Origin: a virus
IMG/VR virus record: IMGVR_UViG_3300006638_000006
Coordinates: 1-47,691 of that record
DNA length: 47,691 nucleotides
Direction: 5' to 3' (one strand)
The translations under genes and the position numbers were made by a program. This document shows, one piece after another, positions 37,202 through 45,500 of the stretch (the first letter of the stretch is position 1; each line of letters starts with the position of its first letter). The notes under the pieces are model-generated. The model worked only from the letters and a program-made list of their open reading frames with translations. It did not search any database and had not been told where the DNA came from.

Positions 37202-39712
37202 CTATGCTGTCACACTTTTAATTACTGAGAAGTTTATCACAGGAGTATCTGTTGCAACACCACCTGTAGTATAGAATGTAATATTAAACGATCCTGCAGC
37301 TACTGCTGTAATAAGAAGATTATAAAGGTTAGTACCTGATTTCTGGTTTAATATGATTGTATCCGTCGCTACAACTGAACTATTAGTAACAGTAAACGTA
37401 GTAGCAGTAACCAAACCAGCAGCAGAGAACATTGTTATCGCGCCTGCTGTTTTATTTATAGTAACACCCGTAGTACGCGATGAAGCCTGTGTAACAGTAC
37501 CACCAGCACCTGTAGCATAGCCAACACCACCTGACGGGCTACTTGATAAGATAGCGCCAGCGAAAGTATTAGCAGTTCCAAGAGCAGCGTATTTAGTAAC
37601 TAATGAAGTGCCTTGCTCATAGAGTGTTGTAGCATTTATAGTATCAATGCCCTTGTCACCGCCCGTTGCGTTGAGTGTAAACACGCCAGCACCGATGGTA
37701 AGACGAGTAGCAATAGCGCCAGCCTGTCTGGTATTAAAGTTAAAATGAGCTGTTTCCGCTGCGGCTGTGACAACATCAAAAACAGCAGCTATAGAAGCAG
37801 CGGGAGTAATAAGAGTCCCTGAGCCATTCTCAAGTCCGAATGGAAGGCGAATACCTATGCCTGCTGCGGCTGTTCCTGATGTAGTGTGATTTAACGCGAT
37901 TATATCACTAGTTGAATTGTTTACAGCGTCGTCTACTGTTATTGTTTGCAGGGCAGTAAAAGTGTTTGAAGATACAAGCTGAGCGTATTTGGTGGTCAGC
38001 AGCGAACCGCCTTCTGAGATCGTGCTAGAAGCGGTGACAGTCGTAAATGCGCCAGTTGATGCCACACCTGAACCAATAGCGCCGGGGGAAGCAAAGGTAG
38101 CTCCGGATAGTGTGGAAGCATTGAGATTAGGTACATTAGTAGTGCTGGTAATGACGAATGGCGCAGTACCTATTGCTAGTGTACTAGTGATCTGGCCAGA
38201 AGCAGAAATGGTGGTTGCTTTTATAGTGGATGCGGTTGTGGCGCCAATTGTTGCGTTATCAATTGTACCACCTGAAATAACAGGACTTGTTAACGATTTG
38301 TTCGTCAAAGTGTCTGGAGTTGCACGTCCTACAAATGTGTCGGTTGCGGCTTGCAGTATCCATGCGCCCGAAGCTATGGCTGGCGCAAGGATAGCGGTAG
38401 CGCCGGACGTTGAACCGTTAAGAGAAATACCGCCTGAGAACGTCCATAGTCCTAATGGGCTGACGTTCAATGTTGCGTTTAGAACCGATGAACCGTTACC
38501 ATAAGTCATCGTCAAATAATCGGAATAAGACGATGCACCGCCTGAAGTTTGAGCAGGGATGTGCAGGCCGCCCCCTGTAAGATTAAGGTCGCCTATAGTG
38601 TCAACTTGCAGTGAAGTGCTTTTAGATACTCCGCCACTGGTATTGTAACCAAATTGCACATATTGAGAATACGAACCTGTAGTTGGTGCTGGGTTCCCAT
38701 CAAGCGCACCAGCAAGTAGAGCGATGCTCCCTGCACCTGCTTGTGATAAAAAACCTATATCCCACGGGATAGAGTTAGTCATGACCACGCCGGAAGCGCT
38801 GCCAGTCGCCGCTTGTGACATAACCATTGTTGCCGCGCCGACGTTAACCGAAACCACATAGGTTTTTGCGGGGATGCCAGCACCTGAAACTGGGCCATTA
38901 ACAACGATGCTGGCTGCGTTTGTGAGTGCGCTTACGGTCGTTGTGCCATTGGTTGTTCCTGTCCAATAATGGACTTGAGCCATATTTCCAACAACATAGC
39001 CGAGTGATTGCGCTGGCTGCACCCAAGAGTTGCCAGCGAGTTGACGCCCGACGACTGTCGTGTCATCGTGATAGACGTAGAAATCCATCTCCGTACCGAT
39101 CAACTCTCGGAACGTTGCGCTGGAATAGTAATGACCCGGAGTGTGATCGTCTGCAATCGCGCCATTGCCAAACCAGCCAGCGGAGGTGCTACTTGACGAG
39201 ATGCCTTGGCCTTCAACGGTTACTGCACCGAAGTAGTTAACACCTAGTCCACCGTTACCGGGTGATATGTTATTAGCGTGAACACGCAAATAGGACGCAT
39301 AGCCGTTCGCTTGAAGCTTGGTGCTACCAAGCGGGAGGTCTGTGATACTAGTGACACCATCAATACTTGTGTAGTTTGAGAAGATACCGAGTATAACATC
39401 ACTTGCGTTGAATAAAGAGGTATTAGTAAAGACTGGAGTTAGGGTCAGAGCAGAGCCTGTCAAAACAGCGGCTGCTAGTGCGTCTAGTTGGTCTTTTCTA
39501 ACCGGCTCTGTAGCAGTAGTAGGAACAGGAAGATTGATAATCTTAAAACTATTCATATCCAAGAAAGCCTGCATCTGGTTTGGAGCGGAGCCGTCACGGG
39601 ATAGAGTGTTGTTTAAAGCAGCGATTAAAGCAGCATTATTCGCATTCGTATTAGATACGATGGTAGATGCCTGAGTATTACTCAGATTAAGTAATGAGAT
39701 TTTATCTGCCAA
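37202..39712 (-). CDS. Tail fibre or spike, 836 aa
   Basis: The N-terminus has the common tail-fibre attachment pattern: NNTLSRDGSAPNQMQAFLDM (about residues 34-53), FKIINLPVPTTATEPVRKDQL (about 56-76). The rest is Thr/Ser/Gly/Asn-rich beta structure with repeats such as TKYAQL/TKYAAL followed by SNTF/ANTF. The middle (about 38200-39400) has clearly higher GC than its flanks, as expected from receptor-binding domain exchange. It binds the host surface. It precedes the holin gene by 1 nt. Confidence 0.85.
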   Translation of the reverse strand: MADKISLLNLSNTQASTIVSNTNANNAALIAALNNTLSRDGSAPNQMQAFLDMNSFKIINLPVPTTATEPVRKDQLDALAAAVLTGSALTLTPVFTNTSLFNASDVILGIFSNYTSIDGVTSITDLPLGSTKLQANGYASYLRVHANNISPGNGGLGVNYFGAVTVEGQGISSSSTSAGWFGNGAIADDHTPGHYYSSATFRELIGTEMDFYVYHDDTTVVGRQLAGNSWVQPAQSLGYVVGNMAQVHYWTGTTNGTTTVSALTNAASIVVNGPVSGAGIPAKTYVVSVNVGAATMVMSQAATGSASGVVMTNSIPWDIGFLSQAGAGSIALLAGALDGNPAPTTGSYSQYVQFGYNTSGGVSKSTSLQVDTIGDLNLTGGGLHIPAQTSGGASSYSDYLTMTYGNGSSVLNATLNVSPLGLWTFSGGISLNGSTSGATAILAPAIASGAWILQAATDTFVGRATPDTLTNKSLTSPVISGGTIDNATIGATTASTIKATTISASGQITSTLAIGTAPFVITSTTNVPNLNASTLSGATFASPGAIGSGVASTGAFTTVTASSTISEGGSLLTTKYAQLVSSNTFTALQTITVDDAVNNSTSDIIALNHTTSGTAAAGIGIRLPFGLENGSGTLITPAASIAAVFDVVTAAAETAHFNFNTRQAGAIATRLTIGAGVFTLNATGGDKGIDTINATTLYEQGTSLVTKYAALGTANTFAGAILSSSPSGGVGYATGAGGTVTQASSRTTGVTINKTAGAITMFSAAGLVTATTFTVTNSSVVATDTIILNQKSGTNLYNLLITAVAAGSFNITFYTTGGVATDTPVINFSVIKSVTA

Positions 39713-39716
39713 CTGA

Positions 39717-40325
39717 TTATGCTAACTTGGTAATGTTGACTTGTGAATAGATTTCAGGTCTTCCGTCAGTAGCAGGAGAACCACCTGCATACCCAGCAGA
39801 TGATTGCATCCTTAATTCAAAGGTCTTTGCAGAAGCGATAGTAACGACTCCTGAACCGTTGGTAATCAGAGTACCTTGATTAGAACCAGAGATATTATAA
39901 TAAATAGCCCACGTAACTGTGTTACCCGGCATGATGTCTGCAGAGTCTGTGATATTACGAATATATGATCTAGCGTTAGCCGCAAGGCCAGATGATGCAA
40001 AAGCAGACCAGAAATCCATGTAATAAGTCCCAGCACCTAATGTAAACTGGTTACTAGATAGACTTGCAATGGTATTATAGTTTAATGCTAGATTATTTAG
40101 ATTTCTTGTATTAACACCAGTAGTTAGAGTTTGTGGGGCAGTGCCAGTTGTCTTTTGATCTTGGATGATTACATGTGGTCCTGCACGGAAGTCAGTATAG
40201 GTCAATGCTCTCCAAGTCCCAGAACCAGAGCCGTTGGCGACATAAATAAACCCAAGGCTTGCGCTTTCGACGCCCTTGGGTTCGTGATTTTCTGATCCGG
40301 TGATAGTTGCGTGAGAGACTGTCAT
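39717..40325 (-). CDS. Accessory fibre or tail protein, 202 aa
   Basis: The N-terminal HEPKGVESASLGFIYVANGSGSGTW (about residues 13-37) matches a short attachment motif shared by many phage head or tail fibre proteins. The remainder looks like a compact beta-sandwich of the C1q/TNF-like type (NSGSGVVTIASAKTFELR near the end). It is read directly before the large fibre gene and after the capsid terminator. It may be a short fibre or a head fibre. Confidence 0.68.
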   Translation of the reverse strand: MTVSHATITGSENHEPKGVESASLGFIYVANGSGSGTWRALTYTDFRAGPHVIIQDQKTTGTAPQTLTTGVNTRNLNNLALNYNTIASLSSNQFTLGAGTYYMDFWSAFASSGLAANARSYIRNITDSADIMPGNTVTWAIYYNISGSNQGTLITNGSGVVTIASAKTFELRMQSSAGYAGGSPATDGRPEIYSQVNITKLA

Positions 40326-40360
40326 ACTGGTATCCTAGAATAAGATTAATGAAAGAAGAG

Positions 40361-40393
40361 GGATGGCCCTTGAATAAACCAGAGGGGCCATCC
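40361..40393 (-). terminator. Terminator-like hairpin after the capsid genes
   Basis: A 10-bp stem (40361-40370 with 40384-40393, nine Watson-Crick pairs plus one G-T) has a 13-nt loop. Read leftward it is followed by a T/C-rich run (CTCTTCTTTC). It lies just after the decoration protein gene. T7 has its T-phi terminator at the same relative place, after capsid gene 10. Confidence 0.68.
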
Positions 40394-40409
40394 GTATTAG
40401 TGTATACTG

Positions 40410-40922
40410 TTAAGGGTGGGTAAATCCAATGCGAATTGAGATACTACCTGCGGTAAACGCAGCGGTATCGTACTTCGCGGTTAGATAGCAGACAGCCGTA
40501 TCCGAGGCTGGAAGGCCAAGGTAAGCGCCTGCGCCGGTTACACCAACCTGATAGCGCTTGATCGTACCAGCAGTTGCCCAATCGGATAACGGAGCAGCGG
40601 CTAGAACACCAGTCGCGGAGAGTAGTGTACTCTGGTCTGTTTGCATCAAACCAACGGTCAGAGTAGCACCCGTACCGGTAATCGTTGCACCGTAAGTGTT
40701 AACTACGTCAACCCATTCTAGACGGGAAGATTTACCGATGTAAGCATTTTGATCTAAGATTACAGCAGTCGTAGTAAGTACGGTTAAGTCAGGGATGCGT
40801 ACTTCAAGAATACGCACGTTACCCGCTTGTTCACCGACTTCACCGGCTTGACCGGCTACGCCTTCACTTGTGCCAAATTTAACGGCAAGGCCATCTGAGT
40901 TCAGCCAAACTGAGTTTGTCAT
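40410..40922 (-). CDS. Capsid decoration or head protein candidate, 170 aa
   Basis: A soluble beta-rich protein with many Thr, Ala, Val and Gly. It starts MTNSVWLNSDGLAVKFGT, has an acidic Gly-rich loop (EGVAGQAGEVGEQAGN, about residues 20-35), and ends SISIRIGFTHP. A strong AAAGGAGA precedes the ATG, as for the capsid gene, predicting high expression. It follows the major capsid gene by 18 nt and precedes a terminator-like hairpin. It is most likely a head decoration or minor capsid protein; no family name is certain. Confidence 0.68.
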   Translation of the reverse strand: MTNSVWLNSDGLAVKFGTSEGVAGQAGEVGEQAGNVRILEVRIPDLTVLTTTAVILDQNAYIGKSSRLEWVDVVNTYGATITGTGATLTVGLMQTDQSTLLSATGVLAAAPLSDWATAGTIKRYQVGVTGAGAYLGLPASDTAVCYLTAKYDTAAFTAGSISIRIGFTHP

Positions 40923-40940
40923 AAGATTATCTCCTTTCCA

Positions 40941-41894
40941 TTAAACCTGAGTCGTGTCAGTAAGCACACACACCATGTTTTCAGGGCGGAAGAGCTTAAA
41001 GTCATAACGACAGGTGGTTACATATTCTTCACGCTGCAAGTCTTTCTCATATTCTGAGTCAACTTGAGGCGGCTGACGCATACAACCTACGATAGGCAGT
41101 ATGGTTGAGTCAGCAGAGAAGAAGAGGTTATTAGCAGAGTTGATCGGAGCTACTACAGAGTTAATAGTTTCTGAAGCGGCGTTAGGGTAGAGGTTGTTGG
41201 AAACGTAGATATCAAAACCGTAGATGTTACGTGAGAAACGCATACCATCGGATAGACCGGTCGTGACAATACCCTGCCATTGTGGGTTGTTGATTACGTT
41301 CGTGATATTAGCCAGAGTATTAAGCGCGTACTCGACTGAAGGATCAACGATTGCAATACGGTTAGACTCAGGAACGTTGGCTTTATCCAAAGCGTATTTA
41401 GCCTTAGCAAAGTCACCAACGGTGATAACTTGGTTAGTACCAGCACCTACCCAACGATGTGATGCACCGTTAATAGCGTTCAAGCTAGCGTTAGTCTGGG
41501 CCAAAGGACCAGTAGCCAGCATGTCTACTTCCATTACCTTACCAATAGCACGAGCTTGTTTAGGCACGAACTGAGAGATAAGACGATTGGTGTAGTAGCT
41601 GTCCTGCTTCATTTTATTAGTAATGAAAGTAGCAGAACTCTTATACTTACCAACGGTAAACGTAAAGTTACCGGTATCCATTGCCTGATAGCGAACTACT
41701 TCGCCTTCAGTGTAGTTCAAAGTTTCCATTTGACCGATGGATGGGATGTTAATCGTATCACCATCTGGGAAATCAGTCAACCAGTCTACCCATTGCATTG
41801 CAATGAGTTTGTCCAGCAGCACTTCTTTTAACTCTGTGCTCCAGAGATTAGAACGGACGAGATGTTCGTTCGTGTTATATGAAAAACCTGACAT
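40941..41894 (-). CDS. Major capsid protein, 317 aa
   Basis: Position between scaffold and decoration genes and a strong ribosome binding site (AAAGGAG, about 10 nt before the ATG) indicate the main head subunit. The start SGFSYNTNEHLVRSNLWSTELKE and the segments FVPKQARAIGKVMEVDML (about residues 109-126) and FSRNIYGFDIYVSNNLYP (about 220-237) fit HK97-fold podovirus capsids, with a long spine helix near residues 155-180. The length agrees with T7-type capsids (345 aa). No delta-domain or protease is seen, consistent with separate scaffolding. Confidence 0.87.
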   Translation of the reverse strand: MSGFSYNTNEHLVRSNLWSTELKEVLLDKLIAMQWVDWLTDFPDGDTINIPSIGQMETLNYTEGEVVRYQAMDTGNFTFTVGKYKSSATFITNKMKQDSYYTNRLISQFVPKQARAIGKVMEVDMLATGPLAQTNASLNAINGASHRWVGAGTNQVITVGDFAKAKYALDKANVPESNRIAIVDPSVEYALNTLANITNVINNPQWQGIVTTGLSDGMRFSRNIYGFDIYVSNNLYPNAASETINSVVAPINSANNLFFSADSTILPIVGCMRQPPQVDSEYEKDLQREEYVTTCRYDFKLFRPENMVCVLTDTTQV

Positions 41895-41925
41895 AGTGAG
41901 GTTTTACTCCTTTGTTGCGTTGTTA

Positions 41926-42708
41926 CTAGTTATTGTAAAACGCTTCACCATAAGTCCCAGCAGCTTTGTGTCGCTTCTGAGTCTCTGGAACGGAGTGGTA
42001 CTGTTTCGGATTTGTATCTCGCATAGCCTTCCAATAGGAGTATTTAGCTTCTGGAGGGAGGTTACTACTAGATGCTCGGTTGAGTCCTGCGGAATTAATA
42101 CCAGTCGGTGATGGGACAAATAAGTTGTCCTGAACCTTCTGCTTGCCTGTCTCACCTTGTGTTACAAGGGTTAACAAGACCTTGGGAGTCGTCCTAGCGG
42201 CTTGAGTGATCCAATCTTCGGATACACCAAGCTCTTTAGCTTTAGCCTGCAATACTGCTGGGTATTCATTACCCCAGAGTCCGGTTAAAGCTTCTCGTAC
42301 AGTATCTACGTTCCTTTTTGCTTCAGCTTCTGTAGACAGTGATGTTACAGCTTCTGAAACACTTCGTTTGATGAGAGCGTCGATTTGTTCGGGTTTTAGT
42401 AACGGAGCATCTCCTTGGTCTCCAGCAGCGAGGTTACCCGCATTAGGCAGATTTGGTGATTGGTTACTTTCCTTAAGCTTTTGTAGAAGCTCTTCGGTTG
42501 TCATACGCTTATTGAGGTCATCGCGTAATGCTTGTGCGTCGGTCTGAACGCGGTTAATGTGCACGTCTTTTTCTAGGAGTGCCCTAGCTGCGTCTTTAAC
42601 GGTGGCATACTTCTTGCCTTCTCCGATAAGGTCAGCAGAGTAGTCTTTCGTCGGGTCAATATCTAGTACTGTCGTACCGGGTACTGATTTAAAGAGTCCA
42701 TCGGTCAT
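41926..42708 (-). CDS. Capsid scaffolding protein, 260 aa
   Basis: A charged, helical protein rich in Lys, Glu, Ala and Gln lies directly upstream of the capsid gene, the usual place of the scaffold in podoviruses. The N-terminal 55 residues are acidic, a coiled coil spans about residues 55-95, and a basic C-terminal region (KQYHSVPETQKRHKAAG) could contact the capsid. Sequence family is not certain, so the call rests on composition and gene order. Confidence 0.78.
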   Translation of the reverse strand: MTDGLFKSVPGTTVLDIDPTKDYSADLIGEGKKYATVKDAARALLEKDVHINRVQTDAQALRDDLNKRMTTEELLQKLKESNQSPNLPNAGNLAAGDQGDAPLLKPEQIDALIKRSVSEAVTSLSTEAEAKRNVDTVREALTGLWGNEYPAVLQAKAKELGVSEDWITQAARTTPKVLLTLVTQGETGKQKVQDNLFVPSPTGINSAGLNRASSSNLPPEAKYSYWKAMRDTNPKQYHSVPETQKRHKAAGTYGEAFYNN

Positions 42709-42710
42709 GG

Positions 42711-42989
42711 TTAGTTTCCTTTAGTAGTGTGGTTAGTGTTCTCGAAATCGAAAAGTCCTTCGATCTCTTTAATCATAGAGCGCTTACCATTAGCGTAAGC
42801 TTGCTTAAACATATAACCTTCATTGTAGAATTCAGGCTTAGCTTCGTCTCTTTCTAGAGACTCTTTCATAGAGTCTAGAAGTTCTAAGAAGCGATCTACC
42901 AGAACCCTAGAGTTTACTATAGAGTCTTGAAAGTCTTTTTTCTTCTTAAGGTCTTTATGGTGCTCTGGTCGGAGCCATACAGTTTTCAT
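42711..42989 (-). CDS. Hypothetical head-region protein, 92 aa
   Basis: A strongly charged, helical protein (WLRPEHHKDLKKKKDFQDSI at the start, SMKESLERDEAKPEFYNEGY in the middle). No domain is recognised. It sits between the 115-aa gene and the scaffold gene with 2-6 nt spacing, so it is part of the head operon. It may assist assembly or bind nucleic acid through its basic N-terminus. Confidence 0.68.
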   Translation of the reverse strand: MKTVWLRPEHHKDLKKKKDFQDSIVNSRVLVDRFLELLDSMKESLERDEAKPEFYNEGYMFKQAYANGKRSMIKEIEGLFDFENTNHTTKGN

Positions 42990-42995
42990 ACTGAG

Positions 42996-43343
42996 TTAAG
43001 CTGCAGGTGTTACTGGAGCAGGAGCTGCAAGAGTATTAGCAGCGATAGTGTTAACAACTGCAAGAGTTGTATTAGTCTGACCGAGTTGTGCTACTAGAGT
43101 ATTAACTGTCGCCTGTTGAACAGCAGGGTCGGCTACAGGATTAGCTAAAGTATCAGTTAACTGTTTAGCAAGGTTTACAACTTTAGCGGTCAAACCTGCG
43201 ATATACAACTCTACAGACTTAACGATATCAGTACACTCTTGTACAGCGGCTTCGAGGGTAATTTCTACTTCATCCATAGTTTCATTCTCCATTTCAAGGG
43301 TCTCTTGTTTAGTATTATCTTTAAATAGTTTATTCCAAAACAT
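42996..43343 (-). CDS. Hypothetical head-region protein with coiled-coil look, 115 aa
   Basis: Acidic residues dominate the first 45 positions, then a long Leu/Val/Thr/Ala/Asn helix (about residues 48-105) and an Ala/Pro tail (APAPVTPAA). It probably forms a coiled coil. It follows the portal gene by 5 nt and may be an assembly factor. No family is recognised. Confidence 0.65.
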   Translation of the reverse strand: MFWNKLFKDNTKQETLEMENETMDEVEITLEAAVQECTDIVKSVELYIAGLTAKVVNLAKQLTDTLANPVADPAVQQATVNTLVAQLGQTNTTLAVVNTIAANTLAAPAPVTPAA

Positions 43344-43348
43344 AGTTG

Positions 43349-45292
43349 TTATTGTCCTACTCCATAGGGTGCAGTACTATCTCGGTTAGGCTTAGTAGGA
43401 GACGGGAAGTTCAGCCCACCACCGGGTTTAGCTCCGGCTAGTGTAGGTGTTGCTCCTGATCCCGATTGAGCACGTGCACCGGGAGGCGCTCCAGCAACTC
43501 CGGGAGACACATCATCAGGGGAAACACCAGAGGGAGTTTGACCTTCCATGGCTACTTGTTCCTGAGCAGCTTGTTGTAGCCGTTGCATATCAGCAATTTC
43601 TGATACTTGGATATAAGGCTGAACGACTTTATAGTCTTCGATTTGGAAGAACTCTTCAATCATCGTAGCCATAGCAATACCAGAGAAGTGAACACGGACT
43701 GTTGGGTCTTGATACATAGCAGAGTTAACAAAGGTGTTAAGATTTTGTAGTACTTCAGCCTGTTCAGCAAAGTGTCTAGCGGCTAGTGGATACAACCTAC
43801 CTACACCGGTTATGTCTTCTGGGGTTAAAGATTTAAACGTCTCTAAAGATAGTGAGTCATCCCAGACAGAAATCTGAGTATCGTCCATATTCCTTCGAGC
43901 CATTTCAAGCATACCGTTGAGTAGAGGTTCTAGGACAAACTCTTCAAACTGTGAAATCTTGTTCTGGAAGACTCGGTTATAGGCATTCTCAATACTCTGT
44001 ACTTCGTACATTGTCTTTTCACCGGGGTTACGGAAGCCCATAGACTCCTTCGGAGAACCTGCCATTGCTTCCATAGTATCAGTGTAAGTTTTAATAGCTG
44101 TGTCTAGTTGGAGTACTTCATAGGGTGGTGCGATCATCTCTACATCGCCGTCATCACCGCAGATAATCCTCTCCATAGGCTGCCACTCGAAGTCTTCGAC
44201 ATAACCTTTGATTTTAAGTAGTGGGTAGCCGATTAAATCTAGAACGTCCGCTTTAAGGTTTTCGAGATGGTCAACGCGATACTGCATACCGACAAGATTA
44301 GACAAAGGACCCATAGCCCAAAGATTGTCCTGTCGTACGCGCCAACCGGCGTGATAGATGGGAGCAGTACCAAAATAGCTAGGATTAGGGTCTTGAGAAA
44401 TAACTTTGTGCCTATCCGCGACGATGAACTTGAAGTTCTTGTAGTTAATGTCAGCCTGTTGGTCATAGAAGTCTCCGTAGAAATACAGTAGCTCAACGTA
44501 ACCCGAACCAAGATATGCTTGGTAGGATGTGAAACCATCCATCTTAAGGTAAGCATCTTTCTGAGAGACAGAAGCAGGAGTTAACGTAGCTGAGTTGCCA
44601 CGAATGTCCTTCATATAAGTCCAGAGAGCATCAATAGTCTCTTTAGTCTCATCAGTCGTCAACGCCTCAAGCATTGACTTGACTTCACCCATAGTAACGA
44701 GTACTCTTATGATCTTAGGAGAGTCTGTAAAGTTACTGGCGATAGGGTTGAATACGATATCAAGCGGTGCTACACGCTTAGCTGTAGGCCCGACGTAGCC
44801 TAGTTTTAGGACAGTATCGCTGCCCTTCTGAGGGACTTCCATACGATTGTCTACCCATTCAGGCATGACAATACAGTTGCCATCGTCTACGTAATCTGTT
44901 AACGCTTTCCTAACCTCCTTCTTGAAATTAGGATTTGAGATAACAAGCTCCATGTATCCTTCGATAGCTTGGCGCTTCGCTTTCATATTGGATTTTTCGT
45001 CGCCACCCTTCCAGAACAGCCACTTACGTTTTGGAAACAAAGAAGCTTCGTAGTTAGCGATGAGGTTATCACGTATCTGGGTTAGCTTAGGAGTAGTAGT
45101 CTTGTTCTTCCAAGGTAGGGTAGAGTTACTAGTCTGCGTTGTATCTCTGGCGAAGACATATTGACGCACTTCTTTAGACTGGTCTTTCCACTCTTGTCTG
45201 AGGGTATCCCATTCTTGGAACTTATTAGCGATAGCCATCCCGATTGTGTCGGGAGTCAATATCGTTGAGATGTCTACGCTTGTGCCAGCCAA
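43349..45292 (-). CDS. Portal (head-tail connector) protein, 647 aa
   Basis: The portal is the dodecameric ring for DNA entry and tail attachment. Length and position fit, directly after terminase and before scaffold and capsid. Segments of note are FQEWDTLRQEWKDQSKEVRQ (helix, about residues 25-44), LFPKRKWLFWKGG (about 86-98), TMYEVQSIENAYNRVFQNKI (about 426-445, the long stem helix) and FEEFVLEPLLNGMLEMARRN. The Gly/Pro/Ser-rich C-terminal 70 residues look disordered. AAGGA precedes the ATG. T7 gp8 (536 aa) is the functional comparison. Confidence 0.85.
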   Translation of the reverse strand: MAGTSVDISTILTPDTIGMAIANKFQEWDTLRQEWKDQSKEVRQYVFARDTTQTSNSTLPWKNKTTTPKLTQIRDNLIANYEASLFPKRKWLFWKGGDEKSNMKAKRQAIEGYMELVISNPNFKKEVRKALTDYVDDGNCIVMPEWVDNRMEVPQKGSDTVLKLGYVGPTAKRVAPLDIVFNPIASNFTDSPKIIRVLVTMGEVKSMLEALTTDETKETIDALWTYMKDIRGNSATLTPASVSQKDAYLKMDGFTSYQAYLGSGYVELLYFYGDFYDQQADINYKNFKFIVADRHKVISQDPNPSYFGTAPIYHAGWRVRQDNLWAMGPLSNLVGMQYRVDHLENLKADVLDLIGYPLLKIKGYVEDFEWQPMERIICGDDGDVEMIAPPYEVLQLDTAIKTYTDTMEAMAGSPKESMGFRNPGEKTMYEVQSIENAYNRVFQNKISQFEEFVLEPLLNGMLEMARRNMDDTQISVWDDSLSLETFKSLTPEDITGVGRLYPLAARHFAEQAEVLQNLNTFVNSAMYQDPTVRVHFSGIAMATMIEEFFQIEDYKVVQPYIQVSEIADMQRLQQAAQEQVAMEGQTPSGVSPDDVSPGVAGAPPGARAQSGSGATPTLAGAKPGGGLNFPSPTKPNRDSTAPYGVGQ

Positions 45293-45303
45293 AAGTTAAA
45301 TCC

Positions 45304-45498
45304 TTAAGCGCCTTGATAGGCTGCAGCTTGATTGAGTCTGTCTTGAAGAGGCTTAAAAGCAGGAGCAGGAGGTTTAAGTGCGGCTGAAGCTAAAGTGTCA
45401 CTATTATAAGCGGGCGCTAAGTGAATATTCTTAGTAGCATCGGTTTGCCCTGAATAGGCTGGAGCTTGGTGACTAGAGTCTGATGGGTTATTTGACAT
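45304..45498 (-). CDS. Small Ala/Pro-rich protein with APAY-type repeats, 64 aa
   Basis: It contains QAPAYSG, LAPAYNS and QAAAYQG at roughly regular positions (residues 11, 27 and 57) with a proline-rich segment between them. It is likely disordered. Coupled within 2-11 nt to terminase and portal genes, it may be a linker or assembly factor at the packaging vertex, but no family is recognised. Confidence 0.6.
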   Translation of the reverse strand: MSNNPSDSSHQAPAYSGQTDATKNIHLAPAYNSDTLASAALKPPAPAFKPLQDRLNQAAAYQGA

Positions 45499-45500
45499 AG

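Noticed and set aside
37989-38504. Long open frame (171 codons) on the + strand inside the tail fibre gene
   Set aside because: It lies wholly antisense to a well-supported fibre gene, has no ribosome binding site or domain, and is low-complexity Val/Ala/Pro sequence explained by GC-rich codons of the opposite strand.
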